A stretch of 8,661 bases of DNA from the NCBI GenBank assembly GCA_964445305.1, contig CAYUKK010000008.1, positions 1 to 8,661 of the forward strand, in the 5' to 3' direction. Shown here piece by piece: positions 1 to 6,859 of the stretch. The notes beneath the pieces were generated by a model. The model was given only the letters and a program-made list of their open reading frames with translations. It had not been told where the DNA came from and did no database searches. Position 1 is the stretch's first letter. The number at the start of each line of letters is the position of its first letter. Source of the DNA: CAYUKK01 sp964445305 (lineage in GTDB: Bacteria; Acidobacteriota; Aminicenantia; Aminicenantales; UBA8522). The position numbers and the translations under genes are program-made.

Positions 1-1790
1 GCAATGAGCCGAAACTCCTCCTCTATCTTGCTCCCCGCCCGACGGAAAGACAAACGAAGAAAGCCCTTCTCAAAATCGGCCGACTCAAGCTCCAAATGAG
101 CCAAGGAGGAAGGCGGCGCGAGGAGGAGAGCCCGGGGAGGAAAGCGACTCTCCAGCTCGTAAAAGAGGCGGCACGACCCGACCTCAACCTTCTTGTGCTT
201 CAAATGAAGCTTCTCCACCCACTGGGTAATGTTCTCCGCATAGCCCTTTTCCAGCCGGTCATCTCGGAAAAGCAAGACGAAAGCGTCGGCTGTGGCCTCG
301 TTCCAGTAGGCCAGAGAATAGGCTGGATACCGGGTAAGGGTGAAAGAATGGACGATGAGCCGCTCAGCCGATACGGCCGTGAAAAGGTAGGCCGTCCAGT
401 AGTCAGCGAGCCAGTAGCGGTAGCCTGTCCTTTCCATGGCCGAGGCGACACGCCGGATACGCGAATCACGATCGGCTGTTCGCTCAGCCAGGTCGAGGCC
501 GCCCCTCAGGTTAAACCCGAGAAAAAGACCGACGACGAGCGCTGGCCAGAAGAAATTCCTCAGCCGCAGTTTGAGAAAGCCAAACCCAGCCAACATCAAC
601 ACGGGAAAGCAGACGTAAAGGGGATAAAGGTAGCGGACGACGGGCCTGGCGCTGAAATGAGAAAAAAGATAGAGAAAACAGAAAACGACGAAAAAGAGGC
701 TGAAGGTGGCCTCGGGTCGGAAGCGTCTGGCTCGAACAGACGGGAAGATGAGGCAGAAAAAGCCCGCCAGAATGAGGAGAAGAGTCAGATACCGAAGAGG
801 ATGATTGCTCTCAGCCAGAATCGAGGCCATGAGATCGATCGAGGTTTTGATTTTCGCGGGCGCAGCCGCTTTGTCGCCTGAAGTAAGGAAGGAGACGAGG
901 GAGAAGCGGTTGGTAAATTCGACAAGAAGCTGAGGCAGGAAGCCGAGGAAGCCGCCATAAAAAAAGGAAAGCCACGACCTCAGCCTGAATCTACTCTTCC
1001 CGACCAAGACGAGGACAACGACGCTCGTCAAAATAAAACCAGCCGTAATCTGGTGCGTCCAAAAAGCCAGGCCGGAGAGGAAACCCAGCTTTCCAATGAG
1101 CTTCTCGTCGCCACGATAAGCGATGCGATAAGAGAGGTAAAAGAGCAGAGCGCCGAAAAGGAGGACGAGAGGGTAGGCCGATGTGTTATCGAGGCTGGCG
1201 ATGACGAGCTGGGGTATGGGTAAACTGTAGAAAAAAGTTATGGCCACGGCAAAGCCAAAGGAGAAGATTTCTCTCAGACACAAGAACTGGACGACCATGA
1301 AGGCGAGAAAAAAAAGAAGGGTCGCGCCTTTAAGAACACCCATCGAGTAGCCAAAAAGCTTGAAAGCCAGGGCGAAGAAGTGACTGGAAAGGGAGCCCAT
1401 GTAAAGCTGGCCGTAGAAACACACGGGAGGCACTCTGCCCTCGGCGATGTGCTTGCCCATCAAGGCCGTGACGGCATCGTCGCTCGTCATCAACCCCGCC
1501 GGATGAAGGAGGAAGGGAAGCCGGAAAAGGATGGCAGCGAGAAGAAGAAAACTGAGGGCACCCGTTTCGCGAGACAACCTCACCCTGAACCTTCTCTGCT
1601 CACGACTTCTCTTTTTCCACGACCCATAAAGGCGCAGCCCGGTAAGCGCCAAAAACGGGAAAAGAGCAATCCAGTAGCTTAATCTGATGCCCCTCAGGGG
1701 GACAAAATTGTCCTTGAACCAGAAGAGAATGAAAGCGGCATAAAAGATGGACTGAAGAAGCCGCAGCCAGCGGCGTGTGCCGGCACCCAT
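1..1790 (-). CDS. Polytopic GT-C / GT39-like glycosyltransferase, 3' end outside window
   Basis: Translating the minus strand from the ATG at 1790 gives 596 uninterrupted codons that run off the window at position 1, so the C-terminus is missing. The protein is very hydrophobic, with about 10-13 membrane segments up to residue ~430, then a more polar domain (~437-596). Residues 97-107 read PAGLMTSDDAV. The Asp104-Asp105 pair in the first large extracytoplasmic loop is the usual position of the acidic catalytic/metal motif in GT-C enzymes of the PMT/ArnT (GT39) type, which move sugars from polyprenyl-phosphate donors. An RYLYPLY stretch near 385-391 also fits the family. The start is fixed by the in-frame gatD stop three codons upstream; only a weak GGAAG (1803-1807) precedes it, 12 nt away. 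The 9-bp gap to gatD implies co-transcription. Donor and acceptor cannot be read from sequence; it could also be an uncharacterised GT-C relative. Confidence 0.75.
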   Translation of the reverse strand, partial: MGAGTRRWLRLLQSIFYAAFILFWFKDNFVPLRGIRLSYWIALFPFLALTGLRLYGSWKKRSREQRRFRVRLSRETGALSFLLLAAILFRLPFLLHPAGLMTSDDAVTALMGKHIAEGRVPPVCFYGQLYMGSLSSHFFALAFKLFGYSMGVLKGATLLFFLAFMVVQFLCLREIFSFGFAVAITFFYSLPIPQLVIASLDNTSAYPLVLLFGALLFYLSYRIAYRGDEKLIGKLGFLSGLAFWTHQITAGFILTSVVVLVLVGKSRFRLRSWLSFFYGGFLGFLPQLLVEFTNRFSLVSFLTSGDKAAAPAKIKTSIDLMASILAESNHPLRYLTLLLILAGFFCLIFPSVRARRFRPEATFSLFFVVFCFLYLFSHFSARPVVRYLYPLYVCFPVLMLAGFGFLKLRLRNFFWPALVVGLFLGFNLRGGLDLAERTADRDSRIRRVASAMERTGYRYWLADYWTAYLFTAVSAERLIVHSFTLTRYPAYSLAYWNEATADAFVLLFRDDRLEKGYAENITQWVEKLHLKHKKVEVGSCRLFYELESRFPPRALLLAPPSSLAHLELESADFEKGFLRLSFRRAGSKIEEEFRLI

Positions 1791-1799
1791 TTTGGATTC

Positions 1800-3197
1800 T
1801 TACTTCCAGTAGCTCGAGACGAACCTCTCCACTTCAGGGATACCCCCCTGGAAGATGAGATAGCCGTTATGGGGCTCCCGCTCGGTGATTTCCCCGGCAA
1901 TGGGCGTGAGCATGATTTCCTTGACCTTGTCAAGGTCGTTTGTCTGGCCGAGCGCCCAGCCGAGCTTGACGTAGGCGACTTCAGGGAGCATGTTGGCCGC
2001 GGGGACGACACCGAGCTCCATGATGTCCCGACCCGTGTCGTAGACATACATCTGGACATAGCCCCACAGAGTCTGGACAGTCATGTACATGGCGATTCCC
2101 TTGTCGTGTGCCCGCCGGAGGGCCGGGTAAAGGGGCTTGTTGACATGGCCGAGGCCAGTCCCGGCAATGACGATACCGCGATAGCCGTTGTCGATGAGGG
2201 ATTCGATGATGTCGGGCTTCATGTTGGGGTAATAGTAAACGATGGAAACTTTTTCTTCGAAGGCGGTGTTGATTTTAACATGCCGGTCGTTGCGGCGGCG
2301 CTTGTAGTCGTCGCGGAGGGGAATGATCCAATCCCGGCTGACCATGGCCAGGGGGATATCGCCAATCGTCCGGAAGGTCGAGCGGTAGGAGGAGTGCATC
2401 TTGCGAACGCGGGTGCCGCGGTGGAGGAGGTCGTACTGGTCGCTCGTCGGGCCGAACATGCAGACCATGATTTCAGCGATGTCGCTTTCGGCAGCTGTTT
2501 TGGTGGCGTTGATGAGGTTGAGGGCAGCGTCTGAGGATGGCCGGTCGCTCGAACGCTGGGACCCGACCATGACGATGGGCACGGGCGAGTCCTGGACCAT
2601 GAAGGACAGGATGGCGGCTGTATGGTGCATCGTGTCCGTGCCGTGGCCGATGACGATGCCCTGGACACCCTTTTTAACCTCCCGACCGATGGCCTTGGCC
2701 GTGCCAATCCATTGCTCTGGCCCCATGTTTTCGCTGAATACGCCGTAGAGTTTCTCCGTCTCCAGGTTGCAAATGTCGGCCAGCTCGGGAACGGAGCCGT
2801 AAAGCTCCCCAGGTGTGAAGGCGGGGATGACCGCTCCCGTCCGGTAATCCAGGCGGCTGGCGATCGTGCCCCCGGTGCCAAATAGCTTGACGCGGGGCTT
2901 GGCGGGGTCGTAGGGAAATTCCTTCTCGGGAATCTTGTAGTGGGCCTCCTTATAGCCGATTTCCTTGATTTCCGTAACCGTCGACACCGTGATGCCGACA
3001 TTGTAGCCGTTGCGGAGCTTGAGAACGATGTGTTTGTCATCCGCCGTCTCCGAGCGAGGAAGGATAATCCCCTTGAAAATGCCCCGCTTCGTCTGAACCT
3101 CCACATCGCTCCAGACGCGAACGCCCTGGGCTTTGAGGAGGGAAAGGGCTTCGCCCCGATAGCCTTTATAGATGTCGCTTTTCATAATCTCGCTCAT
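1800..3197 (-). CDS. gatD: Glu-tRNA(Gln) amidotransferase subunit D (asparaginase-like)
   Basis: GatD hydrolyses an amide donor (Gln or Asn) and passes the ammonia to GatE, which amidates Glu-tRNA(Gln); the pair acts in the cytoplasm. The ORF is 465 aa, near the usual ~420-450. Residues ~8-80 match the GatD N-terminal beta-barrel domain (LPRSETADDKHIVLKLRNGY, 46-65). The L-asparaginase fold follows, with GTGGTIAS (107-114, nucleophile Thr111), GHGTDTMHHTA (184-194, Thr187 and Asp188) and GTRVRKMHSS (261-270, Lys266 as catalytic Lys). The Thr111-Thr187 spacing of 76 is the same as I recall for archaeal GatD. The N-terminal domain separates it from a plain asparaginase, and adjacency to gatE settles the identity. 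The ATG at 3197 is supported by AAAGGA 8 nt upstream; a second Met at residue 5 is less well placed. All catalytic residues are present, so it looks functional. Such a subunit in an apparently bacterial genome is unusual. Confidence 0.95.
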   Translation of the reverse strand: MSEIMKSDIYKGYRGEALSLLKAQGVRVWSDVEVQTKRGIFKGIILPRSETADDKHIVLKLRNGYNVGITVSTVTEIKEIGYKEAHYKIPEKEFPYDPAKPRVKLFGTGGTIASRLDYRTGAVIPAFTPGELYGSVPELADICNLETEKLYGVFSENMGPEQWIGTAKAIGREVKKGVQGIVIGHGTDTMHHTAAILSFMVQDSPVPIVMVGSQRSSDRPSSDAALNLINATKTAAESDIAEIMVCMFGPTSDQYDLLHRGTRVRKMHSSYRSTFRTIGDIPLAMVSRDWIIPLRDDYKRRRNDRHVKINTAFEEKVSIVYYYPNMKPDIIESLIDNGYRGIVIAGTGLGHVNKPLYPALRRAHDKGIAMYMTVQTLWGYVQMYVYDTGRDIMELGVVPAANMLPEVAYVKLGWALGQTNDLDKVKEIMLTPIAGEITEREPHNGYLIFQGGIPEVERFVSSYWK

Positions 3198-3205
3198 CGC
3201 ACGTG

Positions 3206-3211
3206 TCCTTT
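3206..3211 (-). promoter_or_regulatory. Shine-Dalgarno of gatD overlapping the gatE stop
   Basis: The minus strand reads AAAGGA, 8 nt before the gatD ATG at 3197, and it overlaps the gatE TAA (3212-3210). This supports the 3197 start and suggests that ribosomes finishing gatE may re-initiate at gatD. Confidence 0.75.
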
Positions 3212-5135
3212 ATTTTAGGCCCATCGCCTGCCGCAAGATCGAAGCGACCTGGGTGCCGGGCACTCTGCCGCGCAGGCTGGCCATCAACACGCCCATGAAG
3301 TAACGGAACTTCTTCTCCGGGTGGCGAGGGTTGAGGTTGCCGTGGATGTGGAGCGTGTTGGCGACAATCTCGCGGACCTCTTTCTCTTCCAGGCGAAAAA
3401 TGCCCAGCTCCTCGAGCGCCTGATGGGGAGTCTTGTTGTCGAGCGACATCATTTTCAGGAGCACGGGAAAACCTTCCCGGGCAAACTGACCCTGGCTGTG
3501 GCGGCAGAGCAAATCAAAAAGCGCTTCGTCGCTAAGCCGGGAAACGGGGAATCCTTTCCTCTCCAGGCTTTTCAACATCTGGCCGAGGACGATGCCGACA
3601 AGAACAGGGCTGATCTTCAACGTGCGGACAGCGCCCTCGAAGAGGCTGGCTTTTCGGTCGGTGACGAGGTTTTTGACCATTTCCTCTGGAAGCCCCAGTT
3701 GCCGGTAGAATTCCCGCCTTTCCCAAGGCCGAAGAGGAAGGCGGCGCCGGGCGGCTTCAATCCGCTCCTCAGCCAGGGGGACGGGAGGCATGTCCGTGTC
3801 CGGATACATTCTGTCGGGCCCGGGAAGGATTCTTTCAAAGCCATTGATGCCCGAGGGAAAGGCCTGCCGCGTTTCGCTGGGCACTCCTTCCGCCGCTTCG
3901 CCCGCCCTGATGATGATCTCGCCAACGGCGGTCTGAGTATCCCTCGCGTCACCCCAGACGAGGACAGCGACATCGTCCTTCTTGAGGTCGAGTGCGGCTT
4001 TGACCTCGCGCCATTCGGAAGCGGAAAGCGGGCTGTCGCTCATCTCGCTATGGACGATGTTGGGGAGTTCATCCAGGCAGGCGATGACGCGAACCCGATC
4101 CGAGATTTCGCTCGCCAAATCTCTTCCTGGCTGGAGGGGGAAGGTGAGAAAGCCATGGAAATCGACGAGCCCGACGGCCATCACCCGCCATCCCCTCTCC
4201 TGAGCCCGGCGGATGGGCGGAAAGCCTGTGCTTTTCAGGCGAGCCGTCACGTCAGCCGTCCGGGACTCGAGGTTGTGGCGGCGGATGCCTCTCTTATGCA
4301 GCTCATCGCGGAGCTCGAGGAGGTTCATTTGGCGCAGCGCCTCGAAATGGGTCAACCGGGGGATGTAGGGAATCCGGTGGACACCCTTGATTTCGACTCT
4401 TGTTCCGCCCTCGACACTGACGTTGACATCCTGGCGGGCCCGGCCGATACCCGTCCTCACCTTGCCCGTCACCCGAGCCAGTTCCCGGAGAAGGTCGGCC
4501 ACCTCGGCCACTTCCCACGGCGCTCGCATGTCCGGATAGGTCACCGTTTCGATTAAAGGAATACTTAACCGATCGGTTTTGTAGGTTCTGCGGTGTCCCC
4601 GGTCGCTCACCTCCCGGCAGGCGTCTTCCTCCAGGCCAAGCTGCCGGATGTTGATTTTCCTCCCTTTATAGGGGACCCAGCCGTCGGTGCCGAGGATAGT
4701 CGTTCGCTGGAAGCCAGCCGGGATGCTGCCGTCAAGGTACTGCTTGCGGGAGATATGGAGTTCGCCGACGATGTGGCAGTTGAGGAGGAGGGCGACTTCA
4801 AGAGCTATCTCGAGCGCCTCCTCATTGAGCTCGAAGGGCGGGGTATCGTCCATTTCGTAGGTGCAGACGTTTGCCCGGTGGAGCTGATAAACGATTTCCT
4901 TGCGCGTTTTAAACTCCATGAGCGCTGTCCCGTCGTATTCGCCGAGCTCGGAGAGGGTGGGTCGCATGTGGCGGAGGACTTCAGCGTGATATTCCTCGTA
5001 GTAATCACCGGCGGGACAGCGGCAAAAAAGCTTCTTTTTCGTCAGAAGCTGCTGGTGGATTTCGAGGCCCGACCGAAACCCCATGTCGAGATAATCACGC
5101 TCGCTGAGTTCCCCGTAATCAGCAATCCTGGGCAT
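3210..5135 (-). CDS. gatE: Glu-tRNA(Gln) amidotransferase subunit E (GatB-like)
   Basis: GatE phosphorylates the Glu on mischarged Glu-tRNA(Gln) and amidates it with ammonia from GatD, giving Gln-tRNA(Gln). Numbered from the ATG at 5135 (641 aa, close to the ~620-635 of archaeal GatE): GLEIHQQL at 23-30, LFCRCP at 36-41, SRKQYLDGSIPAGFQRT at 129-145, RQDVNVS at 234-240 and VEIKGV at 247-252 form the GatB-type kinase/amidase core. Residues ~310-425 are the AspRS-like GAD insertion found in GatE but not GatB. RMYPDTDMPPVPL (442-454) and an alpha-helical YqeY-like tail (~470-640) follow. The frame stays open to a TTG at 5207, but the 24 extra residues have no family counterpart; the conserved N-terminus begins just after the ATG at 5135, so I chose that. 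TTG codons in the extension remain possible. gatD follows after 12 bp. The GAD insertion and tail make GatB unlikely. Confidence 0.95.
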   Translation of the reverse strand: MPRIADYGELSERDYLDMGFRSGLEIHQQLLTKKKLFCRCPAGDYYEEYHAEVLRHMRPTLSELGEYDGTALMEFKTRKEIVYQLHRANVCTYEMDDTPPFELNEEALEIALEVALLLNCHIVGELHISRKQYLDGSIPAGFQRTTILGTDGWVPYKGRKINIRQLGLEEDACREVSDRGHRRTYKTDRLSIPLIETVTYPDMRAPWEVAEVADLLRELARVTGKVRTGIGRARQDVNVSVEGGTRVEIKGVHRIPYIPRLTHFEALRQMNLLELRDELHKRGIRRHNLESRTADVTARLKSTGFPPIRRAQERGWRVMAVGLVDFHGFLTFPLQPGRDLASEISDRVRVIACLDELPNIVHSEMSDSPLSASEWREVKAALDLKKDDVAVLVWGDARDTQTAVGEIIIRAGEAAEGVPSETRQAFPSGINGFERILPGPDRMYPDTDMPPVPLAEERIEAARRRLPLRPWERREFYRQLGLPEEMVKNLVTDRKASLFEGAVRTLKISPVLVGIVLGQMLKSLERKGFPVSRLSDEALFDLLCRHSQGQFAREGFPVLLKMMSLDNKTPHQALEELGIFRLEEKEVREIVANTLHIHGNLNPRHPEKKFRYFMGVLMASLRGRVPGTQVASILRQAMGLK

Positions 5136-5148
5136 GGCAGAGCTTGGC

Positions 5149-5177
5149 AATATACCAAATCCCCCCCAATAACACAA
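5149..5177 (-). promoter_or_regulatory. Candidate sigma70-type promoter for gatE-gatD-glycosyltransferase
   Basis: On the minus strand, TTGTGT (5177-5172, weak -35, 3 of 6) and TATATT (5154-5149, -10, 5 of 6) are separated by 17 nt. The predicted start point is only about 6-7 nt before the gatE ATG at 5135, and no Shine-Dalgarno sits in front of that ATG, so the mRNA would be nearly leaderless. The spacer contains seven consecutive G (5167-5161). The promoter is predicted from sequence only; if gatE starts further upstream, it would lie inside the coding region and be false. Confidence 0.4.
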
Positions 5178-5222
5178 GTGGGGTCGGACCACGGTAACAT
5201 TAATCAAATAAGCAAATTACGT

Positions 5223-5244
5223 CCATTTTGGCCCCATTTTTGGC
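5223..5244 (-). repeat. Short tandem repeat upstream of gatE
   Basis: The minus strand carries GCCAAAAATGG (5244-5234) and then GCCAAAATGG (5232-5223), with a 12-nt period. They lie in the 126-bp gap between the 487-aa membrane gene and gatE, about 46-67 nt upstream of the candidate -35. The rest of the gap is AT-rich with no clear terminator after the membrane gene. The repeat could be a pair of regulator sites or simple low-complexity sequence. Confidence 0.4.
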
Positions 5245-5261
5245 GCTTAAAGCCGCATTTT

Positions 5262-6725
5262 TTAGGGCAAAAAAGCAGAATAATCCCCCCCTCCAGATGG
5301 GACTCTCGGCCAGGGCTTCCTGAAAACGGACAATCCATGTTTCTTGAGGATGTTTATCCCTTGGCGGACATAGTCGGCGTCAACATAAAGCCGAAACAAA
5401 AGCTCGTCACCCGGCGTTGGGTTCCGACGGAATTCAAAATAGACTGGAGCGAGACGGCGATGATGAGAGACAAAGACCCGATGGCCGACACGATACGAGG
5501 TTCGGATAGCACCCAGGAGAAGAAGAAAGACCAAAAAGAGAATCAGGGCCCGACTGCTAACTCGGGCCATCCGCTTTTTCAACATTTTTGGGGTGAGCTC
5601 CAAAAGCACCAAAAAATAGACAAAGTTCGCTACCCACAGCAGGCTTGAAAACGTCACATAGCGATAGCTCATAGCCTGGACCGTGCCAAACCCAACTCGG
5701 CCACTGCCAGTGAGCATGGCGCACCCCACGGCGTAGAGACCAAGAAAGAAAAAGGGCAAGATTGGTCGAAAGAGCCCCCCTCGCCGCCGCCACAATAAGG
5801 CCGACATCCCACCGAAAAAGAGCAGGCCGCCCAGGCCAAAAAGGAAAGCGTACTCTTCGTAATTAATGATCGCCGCTCCCAAGTATTGGAGAACATAGCG
5901 CGTGTACTGCGCCGGATGCTTGAGAAAATAAGCCCAAGGCTCCCCCGATGGGGAGTCGAAATGGAATCTGTAAAAATAAGAAAGAAAAACGCTCGCCATC
6001 ACCAAAGACCAGACGACAAGTGCCGTACCCTTTTCTTTGCGCGTTTTAAACTGAAGAATGAGTAATGCTACCAGCCCGAGAGCCCAGAAGATAAGCCCGT
6101 TGGCAAAGGAATAGACGGCTCCAAGCCCAGTCATCATGGCGCCACCCAACCTTGACCAGCTAAGCCTTTCGCTCAGATTGCCCAGGAGAAGGCATCCCCC
6201 CACAACCGCCACAACATTCAGGAAAATCTGGATCTGCCATCCCCAGAGCCAGTTCTCTCCCTGGTTGAGCGAATAAACGAGGAGCGAGAAAATGGGCAAA
6301 ATCCAGGGCGCACTTTTAAGGTTCAGAGCTTTAGCTGACCTGAAGAATTGCCAAATGATTAGAATGAGGATTCCCGTGGCCAAAAGGATGTTGGCACCGA
6401 GCTCAAAACAGATGTTGTATCCGCTGAGCTTGGCCAGCCCGAGCATGATGAGCCGGGGGAAGAGCAACCGGTGCTCGTTATGCTGCGCCCAGAGGTCCGA
6501 TGCCCTGAGTTGGCCGTCGAAAGCCTTGCCCAGAAGCGGGACAAAATTCCACTGGTCCCAGAAAGGAATGTCGACGGCGTAGCGGCTCACCTCAAGAATG
6601 AGGATGATGAGAGGAATGAGCGCCACGCCCACAAAGAAAAACTGGACATAGCTTGGGGACCGTCTGACGCTATAGGCTTTGTGTCCAGATGACCAATTCT
6701 TCGCGCTTACCAGCGCAGCCTCCAC
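5262..6725 (-). CDS. Polytopic integral membrane protein, unnamed family, GT-C-like layout
   Basis: The 487-aa product has about 10-12 hydrophobic segments (roughly 28-48, 105-127, 139-155, 163-182, 200-226, 234-252, 290-338, 355-377, 392-408) and a polar C-terminal tail from ~412. I recognise a recurrent pattern of uncharacterised bacterial membrane proteins but know no name for the family: DIPFWDQWN (52-60) and QHNEHRLLFPR (81-91) in the first long loop, NQGENWLWGWQ (154-164), and GRVGFGTVQAMSYRY (342-356). The acidic residues and HNEHR in the first loop resemble the layout of GT-C glycosyltransferases, so sugar transfer from a lipid carrier is a guess, not a call. The start is GTG at 6725, with no ATG before residue ~93 and no Shine-Dalgarno; the promoter lies immediately upstream. 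A run of seven G (5291-5285) falls about nine codons before the stop. The 126-bp gap to gatE suggests separate expression. Confidence 0.85.
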   Translation of the reverse strand: MEAALVSAKNWSSGHKAYSVRRSPSYVQFFFVGVALIPLIILILEVSRYAVDIPFWDQWNFVPLLGKAFDGQLRASDLWAQHNEHRLLFPRLIMLGLAKLSGYNICFELGANILLATGILILIIWQFFRSAKALNLKSAPWILPIFSLLVYSLNQGENWLWGWQIQIFLNVVAVVGGCLLLGNLSERLSWSRLGGAMMTGLGAVYSFANGLIFWALGLVALLILQFKTRKEKGTALVVWSLVMASVFLSYFYRFHFDSPSGEPWAYFLKHPAQYTRYVLQYLGAAIINYEEYAFLFGLGGLLFFGGMSALLWRRRGGLFRPILPFFFLGLYAVGCAMLTGSGRVGFGTVQAMSYRYVTFSSLLWVANFVYFLVLLELTPKMLKKRMARVSSRALILFLVFLLLLGAIRTSYRVGHRVFVSHHRRLAPVYFEFRRNPTPGDELLFRLYVDADYVRQGINILKKHGLSVFRKPWPRVPSGGGDYSAFLP

Positions 6726-6733
6726 GGTCTCGA

Positions 6734-6763
6734 AGTATATGCTTTCGCCAACCTCAAAGTCAA
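6734..6763 (-). promoter_or_regulatory. Strong sigma70-type promoter for the 487-aa membrane gene
   Basis: On the minus strand, TTGACT (6763-6758, 5 of 6 to TTGACA) and TATACT (6739-6734, 5 of 6 to TATAAT) are 18 nt apart. The GTG start at 6725 is only 8 nt after the -10 element, so the predicted mRNA would begin at or within about 3 nt of the start codon, which is a leaderless arrangement. One copy of the GTTGGCGAAAG repeat lies in the spacer. Confidence 0.65.
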
Positions 6764-6805
6764 CGAATTCGCGCCCCCCAAAAGATACGGGCTACTTTCG
6801 CCAAC
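6742..6805 (-). repeat. Pair of 11-bp direct repeats in the promoter region
   Basis: GTTGGCGAAAG occurs exactly twice on the minus strand, at 6805-6795 and 6752-6742, 53 nt apart (about five helical turns). The downstream copy lies between the -35 and -10 elements and the upstream copy lies about 30 nt before the -35. The position fits an operator pair that could repress transcription by looping, but no regulator is visible in this window. Confidence 0.45.
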
Positions 6806-6859
6806 TATGGCAACAATCCTGGCTTCTCAGAAAAGAGAATGCCGACTCGACTCGACCAA

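Noticed and set aside
96..881. 261-codon plus-strand open frame rich in Glu, Lys and Arg
   Set aside because: It is the reverse-strand shadow of the hydrophobic glycosyltransferase; charged low-complexity sequence is what antisense of Leu/Phe-rich membrane code gives.
3321..4556. 411-codon plus-strand open frame
   Set aside because: It lies entirely antisense within gatE, whose protein matches its family throughout; the plus-strand translation has no family character.
1800..5135. Host being an archaeon, which would make GatDE ordinary
   Set aside because: The same strand holds an outer-membrane barrel with a terminal Phe, a signal-peptide propeller and sigma70-like promoters, all of which point to a diderm bacterium. 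A chimeric contig cannot be excluded from sequence alone.
5136..5207. 24-residue N-terminal extension of GatE from a TTG start at 5207
   Set aside because: The extra residues match nothing in the family, TTG is weak with no clear SD, and the conserved N-terminus begins shortly after the ATG at 5135. Not strictly excluded.
5223..5244. CC(A/T)6GG resemblance of CCAAAAATGG to a eukaryotic CArG box
   Set aside because: The gene context is bacterial, so the resemblance is coincidental. The tandem repetition itself is reported separately.
4593..5648. 351-codon plus-strand open frame running from gatE across the gap into the membrane gene
   Set aside because: It crosses two well-supported minus-strand genes and the gap between them, and its sequence shows no domain.
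6806..6859. Possible terminator after the propeller gene (TTCTC-TTTTCT-GAGAA)
   Set aside because: The stem has only five mostly weak pairs and no T-run follows, so it is not supportable as a terminator.
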